A DNA stretch of 10,683 nucleotides from an uncultured Alistipes sp. (GCA_900550925.1 URTU01000068.1:1-10683); one strand, 5' to 3'; shown: positions 1-7,277, counted from the stretch's first letter. Notes: a model not told the origin generated them from the letters alone. Numbers and translations: made by a program.

Positions 1-691
1 TCATCAGTCCGATCTTGTTGTGCAGGCGGCCGGCGGTATCTATCAGCACGACGTCGGCGCCGTTTGCCTTGGCCGACTTGAGCGTGTCGAATGCCACCGA
101 GGCGGGGTCGGACCCCATCTCCTGGCGGATCATTGTGGCACCGGCGCGTTCGGCCCAGACGGCCAGCTGGTCTATGGCGGCGGCGCGGAACGTATCGGCG
201 GCACCTATGTAGACCTTCTTGCCGGCCTTGCGAAGTTGTGCGGCGAGTTTGCCGATGGTGGTTGTCTTGCCGGCACCGTTGACACCGACGACCATTATGA
301 CGTATGGCTCTCCCTCGCGTGCATCGACTCCGAATGAGGCATCGTCACCGTGGTTCTCCTCGAGCAGCGAGGCGATCTCGTCGCGCAGGATCGACTGCAG
401 TTCGGAGGCATTCATGTATTTGTCGCGGGCGACGCGCTCCTCGATGCGGCGGATGATCTTTACGGTTGTTTCGACGCCCACGTCCGAGGTGATGAGCACC
501 TCTTCGAGGTCGTCGAGCATGCTTTCGTCGACCTTCGAGCGGCCGGCGACGGCGCGTGCGAGTTTCGAGAAGAGGCCCTGTTTGGTCTTTTCGAGGCCGG
601 CATTGAGCTCTCGGCGCTCTTCGGCGGCCTGTTCGGGGGAGTTTTGGGCGGACTCCTCTTTCCGTTTCTTGAATATGTCGAACAATCCCAT
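1..691 (-). CDS. ftsY: Signal recognition particle receptor FtsY, partial (C-terminus beyond the left edge)
   Basis: FtsY is the SRP receptor GTPase that docks ribosome-nascent-chain/SRP complexes at the inner membrane for co-translational insertion through SecYEG. The first 230 residues are visible. A short charged N-terminus starting MGLFDIFKKRKEE is followed by a segment around residues 30-50 (LNAGLEKTKQGLFSKLARAV) that matches the amphipathic membrane-targeting helix of the family. The N domain follows, then the G domain with the P-loop GVNGAGKTT (residues 136-144), DTFRAAA (167-173) and the DTAGR G3 motif (218-222). The TKxD-containing C-terminal part lies outside the window. The N-terminal acidic A domain is very short compared with E. 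coli, as is common outside proteobacteria. The ATG at 689-691 is the natural start, because it begins the conserved MGLFDIFKK and lies about 30 bases below a TAnnTTTG box. The upstream neighbour is separated by a strong hairpin, so ftsY is probably transcribed on its own from this point. Confidence 0.97.
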   Translation of the reverse strand, partial: MGLFDIFKKRKEESAQNSPEQAAEERRELNAGLEKTKQGLFSKLARAVAGRSKVDESMLDDLEEVLITSDVGVETTVKIIRRIEERVARDKYMNASELQSILRDEIASLLEENHGDDASFGVDAREGEPYVIMVVGVNGAGKTTTIGKLAAQLRKAGKKVYIGAADTFRAAAIDQLAVWAERAGATMIRQEMGSDPASVAFDTLKSAKANGADVVLIDTAGRLHNKIGLM

Positions 692-720
692 TGTTTTGCA
701 AAATTTCGGTTATCCGACGG

Positions 721-728
721 CAAAGGTA
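721..728 (-). promoter_or_regulatory. Predicted ftsY promoter, -7 element
   Basis: The minus strand reads TACCTTTG, a full match to the Bacteroidota -7 consensus TAnnTTTG. It lies 29 bases upstream of the ftsY ATG. No TTTG stands at the expected 19-base spacing, so the -33 element is weak or absent. Start of transcription is expected a few bases downstream, giving a leader of roughly 25 bases. This is a motif match with no expression evidence. Confidence 0.6.
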
Positions 729-770
729 CGAAAAACATGCGAAATGCCCTCACTCCCGTGCATATATTGT

Positions 771-802
771 ACGGTCCGGAGGACGATAAGCCTCCGGACC
801 GT
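771..802 (-). terminator. 12-bp perfect hairpin after the outer-membrane protein gene
   Basis: Arms ACGGTCCGGAGG (771-782) and CCTCCGGACCGT (791-802) are perfectly complementary around an 8-base loop. The structure begins 10 bases after the stop codon of the outer-membrane gene, the usual place for a terminator. The sequence following it on the minus strand (ACAATATATG) is AT-rich but lacks a true U-tract, so termination may be incomplete, or the hairpin may mainly protect the 3' end. It separates this gene from ftsY. Confidence 0.65.
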
Positions 803-812
803 AGGGTTTGGA

Positions 813-3221
813 TCACTGCGCCGAGCGGCTTCGTTCCGACGAGATGTCGGACTGTACGCGGCGCTGCTTGAACTTGACCTTGTTCGAGAAGTTGTATCGC
901 AGCGACAACGAAAATGATGGCGAACTTTCTTTTATCCGCAGCGTACGTGAGCCTCCCGACTGCAGCATGGCCTTTACGTTCTGATTGTTCCGGAACAATC
1001 CGGATACGGTTGCGCTGACCGTAAACCGGTTCTCCGAGAAGCTCTTCTTGAGCGATACCGCCATTGACTGCATAAGGTTTACATGCAGGTTGCCGAATGT
1101 CTGCGGGGCTACCAGGAAGTATGACGCCGAGATATAGAAGTCGTGCGGAAGGGTTATGTTCAACGAGTTGTAGGTCTGGAACATGTTATACCACTTCCGT
1201 TCGGAGTTTTCGGAGAGCTGCTGGCGGTTGCGGTTGTATATGATGTTGGTGTTGAGCGAGAGCCAGTCGGTGAACTTGAAAGGCAGGTTGACCGCAACGT
1301 AAAACTCCCAGTAGGAGGGTATGTTCTCGAAACGGTAGAGTATGATATCCTGCTCCGCGGCCTGGCTCTGTTGTGCAATCTGCGTTATGAAATCCTGAAT
1401 CAGCGAGCCGCCGAAGGTGATGTTGTATTTGTGGAAGAGGGCCAGCGACAGGCTGAACCGGTTGGAGTATGTCGGTTTCAGATCGGGGTTGCCCGTGATG
1501 TAGGCGTACTCCGAGGTGGGTTGGAACTGGTTCAGCTGGTATATGCTCGGGCGGCTGATCGACCGCGCGTAGCTCAAGATGAGTGACGTACCGCTTTTCT
1601 GGTCGAGCGGGACCGAAATGTTGGCATTCGGGAAGAGACTCAGGTAGTTCTTGGTCAGGTGCTGGCCGTCGTCCGCCGAGGCATCCTTGATGACGGTATT
1701 GGTGTATTCGGCCCGCAGACCGGCCATGAAGTTCACCTTGCCCAGGTTGGCCGTGAAGATGCCGTAGGCCGCTCCGATATTCTCGGCATAGTCGGTGACC
1801 GAGCACAGAGGCGAATAGGGTACCCACGACGCTTGTTCGTCAATGTACTGGCTCTGCTGGTCGTTGAAGATCTCGTTGCGGTTGAACTTCAGGCCGGCGT
1901 TGAGCGAGAACTTCTCGTTGAAGCGCTTGTCGACGGAGGCCGACAGCGAATAGATACGGTAATTGGTGGCTGTGGCGAGCATGTAGGTCGAGTCGTTCCG
2001 AACCGATTCGACCATGTGCTGCGACACGTAGTCGTGATCCTCCTTGCCCGAGTAGGAGTAGTAGTCGCCGATGACCTTGAAGGTCGACTCGAGCGTGTCG
2101 AGCTTCAGGATGTAATTGGCCGTGGCTGAAATGATGTCGGAACGCGTGAACCCGTCGCGGTCCTCGGTGCCGAGATCCGATATCTCATTCTGCCGCAGGT
2201 CCGATTCCGAATACTGTGCGGCCCGTGTCCGGCGGGCCGACATAGAGAGTTCGGCTCCGATGCTGTTGCGGTCGTTGATCTGGTAGACCGTGTTGAACGA
2301 ACCGCTTGTACGGTGGGCCTTTTGCTTGAGCAGGCTCGTGCCGTAGAGCGTATATGTCTGCGGGACGTCGGCCTGCTCGATGATCTCGGCCTTTGTGTCG
2401 TCGTAGGAGTACCTTACCGAAGCATTTATGTCGATCTTGTTGTGGTGGTAGCTGATCGAGGCCGACGGAACGACATATATCGGATTCATCTCCGACGTGA
2501 GCATACGGGCCTGTACCGAACCCGAAACACCGCGCGTGCGCTGCTTCTTGAGTACGATGCGGATAATGCCGCCGCTCGAATTGGCATCGTATTCGGCTCC
2601 GGCGATCGGAATGACCTCGACGCGCTGTATGTCTTCGGCATTGAGCGCCCGCAGGTAGGCCATCAGGTCGTCACCCGAGAGGTTGAGCATGCGGTCGTTG
2701 ATCATCACGCGGGTGCCCGAAGAGCCGTTTATCGAGATCTTTTCGTCGTCGATCCAGACGCCCGGGGCTGTGTTCAGCAGTTCGATGCCATCCTTTCCGA
2801 TCACTTCGGCCGGATTGTTCGCCACGTCGACAACAAACCGGTCGGCCTTGCGGGTGATCATCTGCGCCTTGACCACCACACCCTGAATTTCGTTGGCCTG
2901 GGGCTGCAGCACGATATCGCCCAGGTCGGTGTCGGATTGCAGGTCGACGGCAACACTGTATTGCGTATAGCCGATGTAGCGGACCATGACCGTGTAGTTA
3001 CCGGCCTCGACGGCCAGCGTGAAGCGTCCCTCTTCGTTCGAGGTTATACCGCCGCGCTGGATCGAGTCGGCATCTATGGCCGTAATGGTTGCGTAGGCGA
3101 TGGGCGAGTGGTTCTCGTCGAGGATCCGTCCCGTAACGGCCGGGCGGGGTTGGCGGGCATCCATTGCAAATGCGGACACTGCAAGGGTCAGTGCGAGCAG
3201 GGAGAGTATGAATTTTTTCAT
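813..3221 (-). CDS. TonB-dependent-receptor-like outer-membrane beta-barrel protein
   Basis: The 802-residue product is an outer-membrane barrel of the Bacteroidota family often labelled 'outer membrane beta-barrel family protein' or TonB-dependent receptor; its substrate cannot be told from sequence. A signal peptide (residues 1-19, cleavage after AFA) precedes a carboxypeptidase-regulatory-like beta-sandwich (about 29-118, VTGRILDENHSPIAYATI). A plug-like domain follows (about 121-228), with LLNTAPGVWIDDEKISING, RVMINDRML and the plug-end signature AEYDANSSGGIIRIVLKK. The rest (about 229-802) is a barrel rich in alternating aromatic strands, with the last strand SLSLRYNF followed by a basic tail of about 27 residues, as often seen in this family. 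No SusD-like lipoprotein partner, anti-sigma factor or ECF sigma gene is adjacent, so it is not part of a visible Sus-type locus. It is preceded by a 269-base regulatory region with a perfect promoter, a dyad and a Fur-like site, suggesting it is tightly regulated. The ATG at 3219-3221 directly starts the signal peptide. Confidence 0.9.
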   Translation of the reverse strand: MKKFILSLLALTLAVSAFAMDARQPRPAVTGRILDENHSPIAYATITAIDADSIQRGGITSNEEGRFTLAVEAGNYTVMVRYIGYTQYSVAVDLQSDTDLGDIVLQPQANEIQGVVVKAQMITRKADRFVVDVANNPAEVIGKDGIELLNTAPGVWIDDEKISINGSSGTRVMINDRMLNLSGDDLMAYLRALNAEDIQRVEVIPIAGAEYDANSSGGIIRIVLKKQRTRGVSGSVQARMLTSEMNPIYVVPSASISYHHNKIDINASVRYSYDDTKAEIIEQADVPQTYTLYGTSLLKQKAHRTSGSFNTVYQINDRNSIGAELSMSARRTRAAQYSESDLRQNEISDLGTEDRDGFTRSDIISATANYILKLDTLESTFKVIGDYYSYSGKEDHDYVSQHMVESVRNDSTYMLATATNYRIYSLSASVDKRFNEKFSLNAGLKFNRNEIFNDQQSQYIDEQASWVPYSPLCSVTDYAENIGAAYGIFTANLGKVNFMAGLRAEYTNTVIKDASADDGQHLTKNYLSLFPNANISVPLDQKSGTSLILSYARSISRPSIYQLNQFQPTSEYAYITGNPDLKPTYSNRFSLSLALFHKYNITFGGSLIQDFITQIAQQSQAAEQDIILYRFENIPSYWEFYVAVNLPFKFTDWLSLNTNIIYNRNRQQLSENSERKWYNMFQTYNSLNITLPHDFYISASYFLVAPQTFGNLHVNLMQSMAVSLKKSFSENRFTVSATVSGLFRNNQNVKAMLQSGGSRTLRIKESSPSFSLSLRYNFSNKVKFKQRRVQSDISSERSRSAQ

Positions 3222-3253
3222 TGCTTGTGATGTTTTAGTATTTTATGTTGCCG

Positions 3254-3284
3254 CAAATGTATGTAAATTTTCTTACTATGCAAA
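3254..3284 (-). promoter_or_regulatory. Full -33/-7 promoter of the outer-membrane protein gene
   Basis: The minus strand has TTTG at 3281-3284, exactly 19 bases, then TACATTTG at 3254-3261. This is a perfect match to the Bacteroidota housekeeping promoter TTTG-N19-TAnnTTTG. The expected transcript start is near 3250, giving a leader of about 28 bases before the ATG. It is the only promoter in the window with both elements intact. Confidence 0.8.
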
Positions 3285-3292
3285 ACATAGTA
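3274..3292. promoter_or_regulatory. 19-bp dyad overlapping the -33 element (candidate operator)
   Basis: TACTATG (3274-3280) and CATAGTA (3286-3292) form perfect 7-bp inverted arms around a 5-base centre, CAAAA. That centre contains the -33 TTTG (3281-3284 on the minus strand). A dimeric repressor bound here would cover the -33 element. The arms and position are seen in the sequence; the operator role is inferred, and the regulator is unknown. Confidence 0.45.
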
Positions 3293-3315
3293 CATGAAAA
3301 ATGAAAATTTTTTGC

Positions 3316-3334
3316 AACAATGATTATCATGCCG
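3316..3334 (-). promoter_or_regulatory. Fur-box-like sequence upstream of the outer-membrane protein gene
   Basis: The minus strand contains ATGATAATCATT (complement of 3319-3330), identical to the 12-base core of the classical 19-base Fur box. Over the full 19 bases about 13 positions agree. It lies about 32 bases upstream of the -33 element, farther than a typical repressing Fur site. The core also contains a self-complementary 11-mer, ATGAT-A-ATCAT. An iron link would suit a TonB-dependent receptor, but Bacteroidota Fur sites need not follow the E. coli consensus. Confidence 0.35.
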
Positions 3335-3419
3335 GCAATACGTCTTGGTGTTGTAAGTGTTGCAATGTGCTGTAATATAGTGTGTATGTGAGTCGATTGG
3401 GCGTGGTCGCCTGGCAATA

Positions 3420-3451
3420 CGATTTACGGCCACCTTGCGATGGCCGTATCG
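3420..3451 (-). terminator. Hairpin after cysE, probable terminator
   Basis: ACGGCCA (3426-3432) pairs with TGGCCGT (3441-3447) around an 8-base loop. Beyond a two-base bulge, CGAT (3420-3423) pairs with ATCG (3448-3451), giving 11 base pairs. It lies 39 bases after the cysE stop. On the minus strand only a short T-containing stretch follows (TATTGCC), so it is a weak intrinsic terminator by the classical rule. With the promoter, dyad and Fur-like site it accounts for much of the 269-base gap between cysE and the outer-membrane gene; I see nothing else recognisable in that gap. Confidence 0.5.
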
Positions 3452-3490
3452 TTATAGCTGAAATGTGTGCCTGAAAGCGGATGCCGCAGG

Positions 3491-4381
3491 TCAGATTCCG
3501 GCGCCGTCGATGAACGAAACCGACATGGCCCGCCGCTGCTGGATGCGCGAATAGGGAGGTACGCTGTGTACCTGCCAGACGTTACCGCCGATGATCGAGT
3601 CGTGCCCGATGGTGATGCGGCCCAGGATCGTGGAGTTGGAATAGATGATGACGTTGTCCTCGATGATCGGATGTCGCGGCATGTCGATCGGCAGTCCGTG
3701 CTCGTCGAGCGTGAAACTGCGGGCTCCGAGCGTAACGCCCTGATACAAACGTACGTTCCGGCCGATGATGCAGGTCTCGCCGATAACCACACCCGTACCG
3801 TGGTCGATGCTGAACGACTCGCCGATCTGGGCCCCCGGGTGGATGTCGATACCGGTTGCCGAGTGAGCCATCTCGGTTATTATGCGCGGCATGACCGGAA
3901 TCCCCAACTGCAACAGCGAGTGTGCAATGCGGTAGTTGATCATGGCCTGTATGCCCGGGTAGCAGAAGAGTACCTCGTCATGGCTTTTGGCGGCCGGATC
4001 GCCGTCGAAAACCGCCTTGATATCCATGCAGAGCAGCCGCTTGATCTCCGGAATCGTATCTATGAGACGTTCGGTGAGTTCGGGTGCGCAATCGCTTTTA
4101 AGTCCCTTGCAGAGTTCGCTGAAGTGGGAGATACAGTCGCCGATCTGTCGGGTTAGCAGTTCGGTCAGGCGCTCGAGGTCAACGCCGATGTGCGACCGCA
4201 GATTGTCGGCCGATACGCGCCAATGGCCGAAATATCCCGGAAACATGATGGTCTTGATCAGGTCGACGGCCTCTTTGAGTTGCGATGTGTCGGGCATGGC
4301 GCTCTGCCGGAACTGAAGAATGTCTTCTGGATCGTCGCTCTGCGGGCAGAGCATGTCGATATGTTCGTTGATCGATTTCAT
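3491..4381 (-). CDS. cysE: Serine O-acetyltransferase
   Basis: CysE acetylates L-serine with acetyl-CoA to O-acetylserine, the first step of cysteine synthesis, in the cytoplasm. The 296-residue protein has a helical N-terminal domain (about 1-160) and a C-terminal left-handed beta-helix of hexapeptide repeats (about 175-272). The catalytic pair equivalent to E. coli Asp143/His158 is present as D179 in GIDIHPGAQIG and H194 in SIDHGTGVVIGET. The loop after the VTLGA motif is longer than in E. coli CysE (RSFTLDEHGLPIDMPRHP, 221-238), as in the EpsC-type serine acetyltransferases of many Bacteroidota and Gram-positives. The C-terminus ends in Gly-Ile, the tail that inserts into the CysK active site to build the cysteine synthase complex in characterised systems. 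The gene starts 20 bases after cysK stops, with no promoter box between, so the two form an operon. The ATG start is at 4379-4381. Confidence 0.96.
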   Translation of the reverse strand: MKSINEHIDMLCPQSDDPEDILQFRQSAMPDTSQLKEAVDLIKTIMFPGYFGHWRVSADNLRSHIGVDLERLTELLTRQIGDCISHFSELCKGLKSDCAPELTERLIDTIPEIKRLLCMDIKAVFDGDPAAKSHDEVLFCYPGIQAMINYRIAHSLLQLGIPVMPRIITEMAHSATGIDIHPGAQIGESFSIDHGTGVVIGETCIIGRNVRLYQGVTLGARSFTLDEHGLPIDMPRHPIIEDNVIIYSNSTILGRITIGHDSIIGGNVWQVHSVPPYSRIQQRRAMSVSFIDGAGI

Positions 4382-4401
4382 GGATTTACGGTGTTGTGGG
4401 G

Positions 4402-5358
4402 CTACATGTCTGAGAGAGGGTACTCGTCGAATGCGAAGAGATTGGTCGTAAGGTAACGTTCGCCGGAGTCGGGCAGCAGGACCACGATCATCTTGCCGGC
4501 ATTCTGTTTCTCCTCGGCCATGCGCCGTGCGGCAAAGAGTGCGGCTCCGGAGGATATGCCGGCGAGCAGCCCCTCGTGACGGGCCAGCTGGCGGCAGGTG
4601 CGGATTGCATCGTCCGACTCGACAGCCACGATACGGTCGACCTGACGTCCGTCGTAGGTCTTCGGGATGAACCCGGCGCCGATACCCTGTATCTTGTGCG
4701 GACCGGCGGGCTTGCCCGACAGTACGGCCGAATCAGCCGGTTCGACCGCTACGGTTACGATCTGCGGATTGTGGGCCTTGAGTCCCGCCCCGACGCCGCT
4801 TATCGTGCCGCCTGTTCCGACACCGGCCACAAACATGTCGACCCGGCCGTCGGTGTCGCGCCAGATCTCCTCGGCTGTCGTCTTGACGTGGATGCGCGGG
4901 TTGGCCGGATTTTCGAACTGCTGCAGGATGACACTCCCTTCGATATTGCGTTGCAACTCCTCAGCTTTGGCAATGGCACCCTTCATACCCTCGAGCCCGG
5001 GGGTGAGAACCACTTCGGCTCCGAGAGCCTTGAGCAGGTTGCGCCGTTCGAGGCTCATTGTGTCGGGCATGGTGAGGATGAGATGATATCCCTTTGCCGC
5101 GGCGACGAATGCCAGTCCGATGCCGGTATTTCCGCTCGTCGGTTCGATGATCGTTGCGCCGGCCCGAAGCGTGTCGTTACGTTCGGCATCCTCGATCATG
5201 GCCAGCGCCACGCGGTCCTTGACGCTTCCGGCAGGATTCATATATTCGAGTTTTGCGACTATGCGGGCTTCGAGTCCGAGGGCTTTGCTCCAGTTGGAGA
5301 GTTCGACCAGCGGGGTATTGCCGACCAGCGCGGTCAGGGATTTTGCTATTTCAGACAT
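4402..5358 (-). CDS. cysK: Cysteine synthase A (O-acetylserine sulfhydrylase)
   Basis: CysK is the PLP enzyme that combines O-acetylserine with sulfide to give L-cysteine and acetate. The 318-residue length is normal for the family. Numbering from the chosen start, the Schiff-base lysine is K47 in NPAGSVKDR, the substrate loop is TSGNTG (74-79), the PLP-phosphate loop is GTGGT (181-185), SSGA begins at S269, and the conserved C-terminal LLPDSGERYLTT begins near 294. A TTG nine bases upstream is in frame and would add three residues, but the ATG at 5356-5358 starts the family's usual N-terminus (MSEIAKSLTALVGNTPLV). It leads the cysK-cysE operon, so the enzyme making O-acetylserine and the one using it are co-expressed. 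A strong hairpin upstream separates it from the amidase gene. The leader of about 65 bases contains no obvious riboswitch. Confidence 0.97.
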   Translation of the reverse strand: MSEIAKSLTALVGNTPLVELSNWSKALGLEARIVAKLEYMNPAGSVKDRVALAMIEDAERNDTLRAGATIIEPTSGNTGIGLAFVAAAKGYHLILTMPDTMSLERRNLLKALGAEVVLTPGLEGMKGAIAKAEELQRNIEGSVILQQFENPANPRIHVKTTAEEIWRDTDGRVDMFVAGVGTGGTISGVGAGLKAHNPQIVTVAVEPADSAVLSGKPAGPHKIQGIGAGFIPKTYDGRQVDRIVAVESDDAIRTCRQLARHEGLLAGISSGAALFAARRMAEEKQNAGKMIVVLLPDSGERYLTTNLFAFDEYPLSDM

Positions 5359-5425
5359 GGCGATCAATTGTAACGGTTAAATGTGGATTGAGTCGTGTAT
5401 CGTCATGAGGGGCGGTACGCTGTTG

Positions 5426-5433
5426 CAAATATA
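5426..5433 (-). promoter_or_regulatory. Predicted cysK-cysE promoter, -7 element
   Basis: The minus strand reads TATATTTG, matching TAnnTTTG, 67 bases upstream of the cysK ATG. No TTTG occurs 19 bases further up. An 8-bp palindrome, ATACGTAT (5431-5438), overlaps its upstream end and could be chance. The box lies downstream of the amidase terminator, as expected for an independent operon. Confidence 0.55.
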
Positions 5434-5471
5434 CGTATTAAACCGGATAATGGATTTGGTGCGGGGCAAAA

Positions 5472-5524
5472 TTTACGCCGTTTGCGAACGGCCCCGGTCG
5501 GTATCCGCACGCAAACGGCGTAAA
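5472..5524 (-). terminator. 15-bp perfect hairpin after the amidase gene, intrinsic terminator
   Basis: Arms TTTACGCCGTTTGCG (5472-5486) and CGCAAACGGCGTAAA (5510-5524) are perfectly complementary around a 23-base GC-rich loop. It begins 19 bases after the amidase stop codon. On the minus strand the second arm ends in AAA and is followed by TTTTGCC (a short U-tract counting the bases just beyond the stem). This is the longest perfect inverted repeat I found in the window, and it insulates cysK from the amidase. Confidence 0.7.
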
Positions 5525-5543
5525 AAGAGTTATATGAGGAGTG

Positions 5544-7277
5544 TTATTTCGAATTCTTTTTTGTTTCGCGCAGGAAGTCCTCGAGGCCCTTGACGATCTG
5601 CTTTACCAGGTCGGTGCGGAACTCGGGATCCATGAGCCGCGCCTCGTCCTCGGGCGACGACATGAAGAGGGTCTCGACAAGAACGTTCGGATATTCGGTC
5701 GGGGAGCTCAGTGCGAAGTTGAAGCTGCCGATATTTCCGAAGTTGTTTACGCCGAGCGTCAGCACACGGTTGAGAATGGCGGTCGACAGCGGACGGAATC
5801 CGATGTGGCGGTAATACGTACTGGTACCCTTTCCGGTGAATGGCGATCCGCCGGCATTACAGTGGATCGAGATGAGCAGGTCGGGATCGGCCTTGCGCAG
5901 CAACAGCAGACGGCCGTTCATCGAGACGTCGTAATCACCGTCGCGTGTGAGGGTAATCTTCGCACCGCGGCTTTCGAGGGCGCTCTTCAGCTCCTTGACG
6001 ATTGCCAGGTTGATATCCTTCTCGTTGCAGCCTGTCGTGCCGACGGCACCGCGGCTCTCACCGCCATGTCCGGCATCGAGTGCGATGTGCATGCCGCGCA
6101 GGGTCAGTTCGGGCTGCTTCTTGACACGGATTACCATGCTCGTGCCGTTGTAGCTGACCGAATGTCCCCAGTGCTGGTCGTTGCGCAGGGTCAGGATGAC
6201 GCGGAAGATATCCTCCTCGATCTGTTCGTAGTCGACGTGCGAGATGACGTTCCATGTATCCGGAATCTGGGTTATCCACGAGGTGTTGGCCACGGCGCCG
6301 AAGATGTCGACGCAGATTCTCGACGGATCGGTCATCTGGAATGTGGCGAACGGAAGCCGTTCGGAGAGCGAGATAGTCACCACATCACCCTTGTCGTTTC
6401 CGCGGACGCTCCATGCCTCGACCAACGACTGGTGCGGGAGCATTCCTTCGGGAGCCTGCTCGACGCAATCTTCAGGGATGTATGCCGTACGGTTCTTCGA
6501 GAGCCGCACCTTGTACATGCCGCCGGTCTTGCCTACGGCTTCGAGGAGTATGCCGTCGGTGATGCGGCTCATCTTCGAACCGCCAAGACGGTCGGTGCCC
6601 AGCCCGTAGTTCAGATAGGGCAGCTCGCCCGTGGTGCGCAGGATAACCGGATGCTCGCTGTCCATAATCTCTATCGTGTTTTTCAGTTCGGCCGTTGCGG
6701 TATTTGTACCGTCGCTGAGTTCGACCTTCAGGGGCGCTGCCAGACGGGGATCGTTCTCACGCACCGTGATGCGGCCCTGGTATATTCCGGCACATCCGGC
6801 CTCCTCGGCCGGAAGCTCCTTCATCTCGACATCGCCGGCGCATGTCATCCGGCATCCGGGAGTAGCTTTGGCCTGCAGGATGATCTGGTCACCGACCGAA
6901 ACCGCCTCGATACGTGCCGGGACGGTCGTGAAGCGCTCGATGGCGAACCCTTCTACCGGCTGAGGTTTCTGCGGGAGCGTGTAGCGGATGTCGAACGACT
7001 CCTCACGTGTCGAACCGTCCGGACGTACGGCCTTGACGGTTACCTTGTTGTCACCTTCGGTAAGTTGCACTTCGGCTGCGAAGGCGCCCGTAGGATAGAC
7101 CTTGAATGTCCGGCCGTTGACCTCGATCCGGGCATCGGGATCGGTCATGCCGCGCAGATAGTGTTTTGCCGAGGATGTTTCGGCCCGTTGTCCGGCCACG
7201 ATTTCGAGACGCTGTGCGTTCGCTGTGGCGATTGTCGCCAGAATGATGGTGGCGACCGAAAGTAAAGTTCGTTTCAT
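5544..7277 (-). CDS. Secreted N-acetylmuramoyl-L-alanine amidase (Amidase_3) with long beta-rich N-terminal region
   Basis: The enzyme cleaves the bond between N-acetylmuramic acid and the peptide stem of peptidoglycan in the periplasm, as in AmiC-type daughter-cell separation enzymes. The 577-residue product has a signal peptide (1-21, ending ATANA), an Ig-like beta domain (about 23-100), a second beta domain (about 108-205) and an SH3-like segment (about 240-273, ILLEAVGKTGGMYKVRL). A beta-rich stretch (about 297-388) with VDIF and GTSMVIRVKK resembles an AMIN targeting domain. The catalytic domain (about 396-570) carries zinc ligands H404 (DAGHGG), E419 (NEKD) and H472 (SIHCNA) and catalytic E535 (LVETLF), so it appears active. 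An in-frame TTG 33 bases upstream exists, but the ATG at 7275-7277 starts a clean signal peptide (MKRTLLSVATIILATIATANA), so I chose it. Several cysteines (C142, C146, C162, C271, C322, C417, C473) are unusually many for a periplasmic protein. The gene is flanked by its own promoter box and terminator. Confidence 0.93.
   Translation of the reverse strand: MKRTLLSVATIILATIATANAQRLEIVAGQRAETSSAKHYLRGMTDPDARIEVNGRTFKVYPTGAFAAEVQLTEGDNKVTVKAVRPDGSTREESFDIRYTLPQKPQPVEGFAIERFTTVPARIEAVSVGDQIILQAKATPGCRMTCAGDVEMKELPAEEAGCAGIYQGRITVRENDPRLAAPLKVELSDGTNTATAELKNTIEIMDSEHPVILRTTGELPYLNYGLGTDRLGGSKMSRITDGILLEAVGKTGGMYKVRLSKNRTAYIPEDCVEQAPEGMLPHQSLVEAWSVRGNDKGDVVTISLSERLPFATFQMTDPSRICVDIFGAVANTSWITQIPDTWNVISHVDYEQIEEDIFRVILTLRNDQHWGHSVSYNGTSMVIRVKKQPELTLRGMHIALDAGHGGESRGAVGTTGCNEKDINLAIVKELKSALESRGAKITLTRDGDYDVSMNGRLLLLRKADPDLLISIHCNAGGSPFTGKGTSTYYRHIGFRPLSTAILNRVLTLGVNNFGNIGSFNFALSSPTEYPNVLVETLFMSSPEDEARLMDPEFRTDLVKQIVKGLEDFLRETKKNSK

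Noticed and set aside
694..703. A 10-bp palindrome, TTTTGCAAAA, just before the ftsY start codon
   Set aside because: It is self-complementary without a loop, AT-rich, short and inside the leader. No second copy was found, so chance is the best explanation.
2313..3230. A 305-codon plus-strand frame opposite the start of the outer-membrane protein gene (similar antisense frames at 7368-8429 and 4576-5373)
   Set aside because: No signal peptide, domain or promoter; each mirrors a convincing minus-strand gene, so it is a shadow of codon bias.
3218..3433. A 71-codon minus-strand frame in the gap before the outer-membrane protein gene
   Set aside because: It covers the promoter, dyad and Fur-like site. 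Its composition (His, Tyr, Lys, Ile-rich) looks like translated AT-rich spacer.
5377..5406. A nine-codon ORF (MTIHDSIHI) in the cysK leader, considered as an attenuation peptide
   Set aside because: It has no cysteine codons and no alternative hairpins around it, and nine codons is well within chance.
5541..7265. A 574-codon open frame on the plus strand running antisense along the whole amidase gene
   Set aside because: It starts at a GTG, has no recognisable domain, and is rich in Arg, Asp, Val and His as expected from the complement of a GC-rich coding frame. The minus-strand frame has complete amidase motifs.
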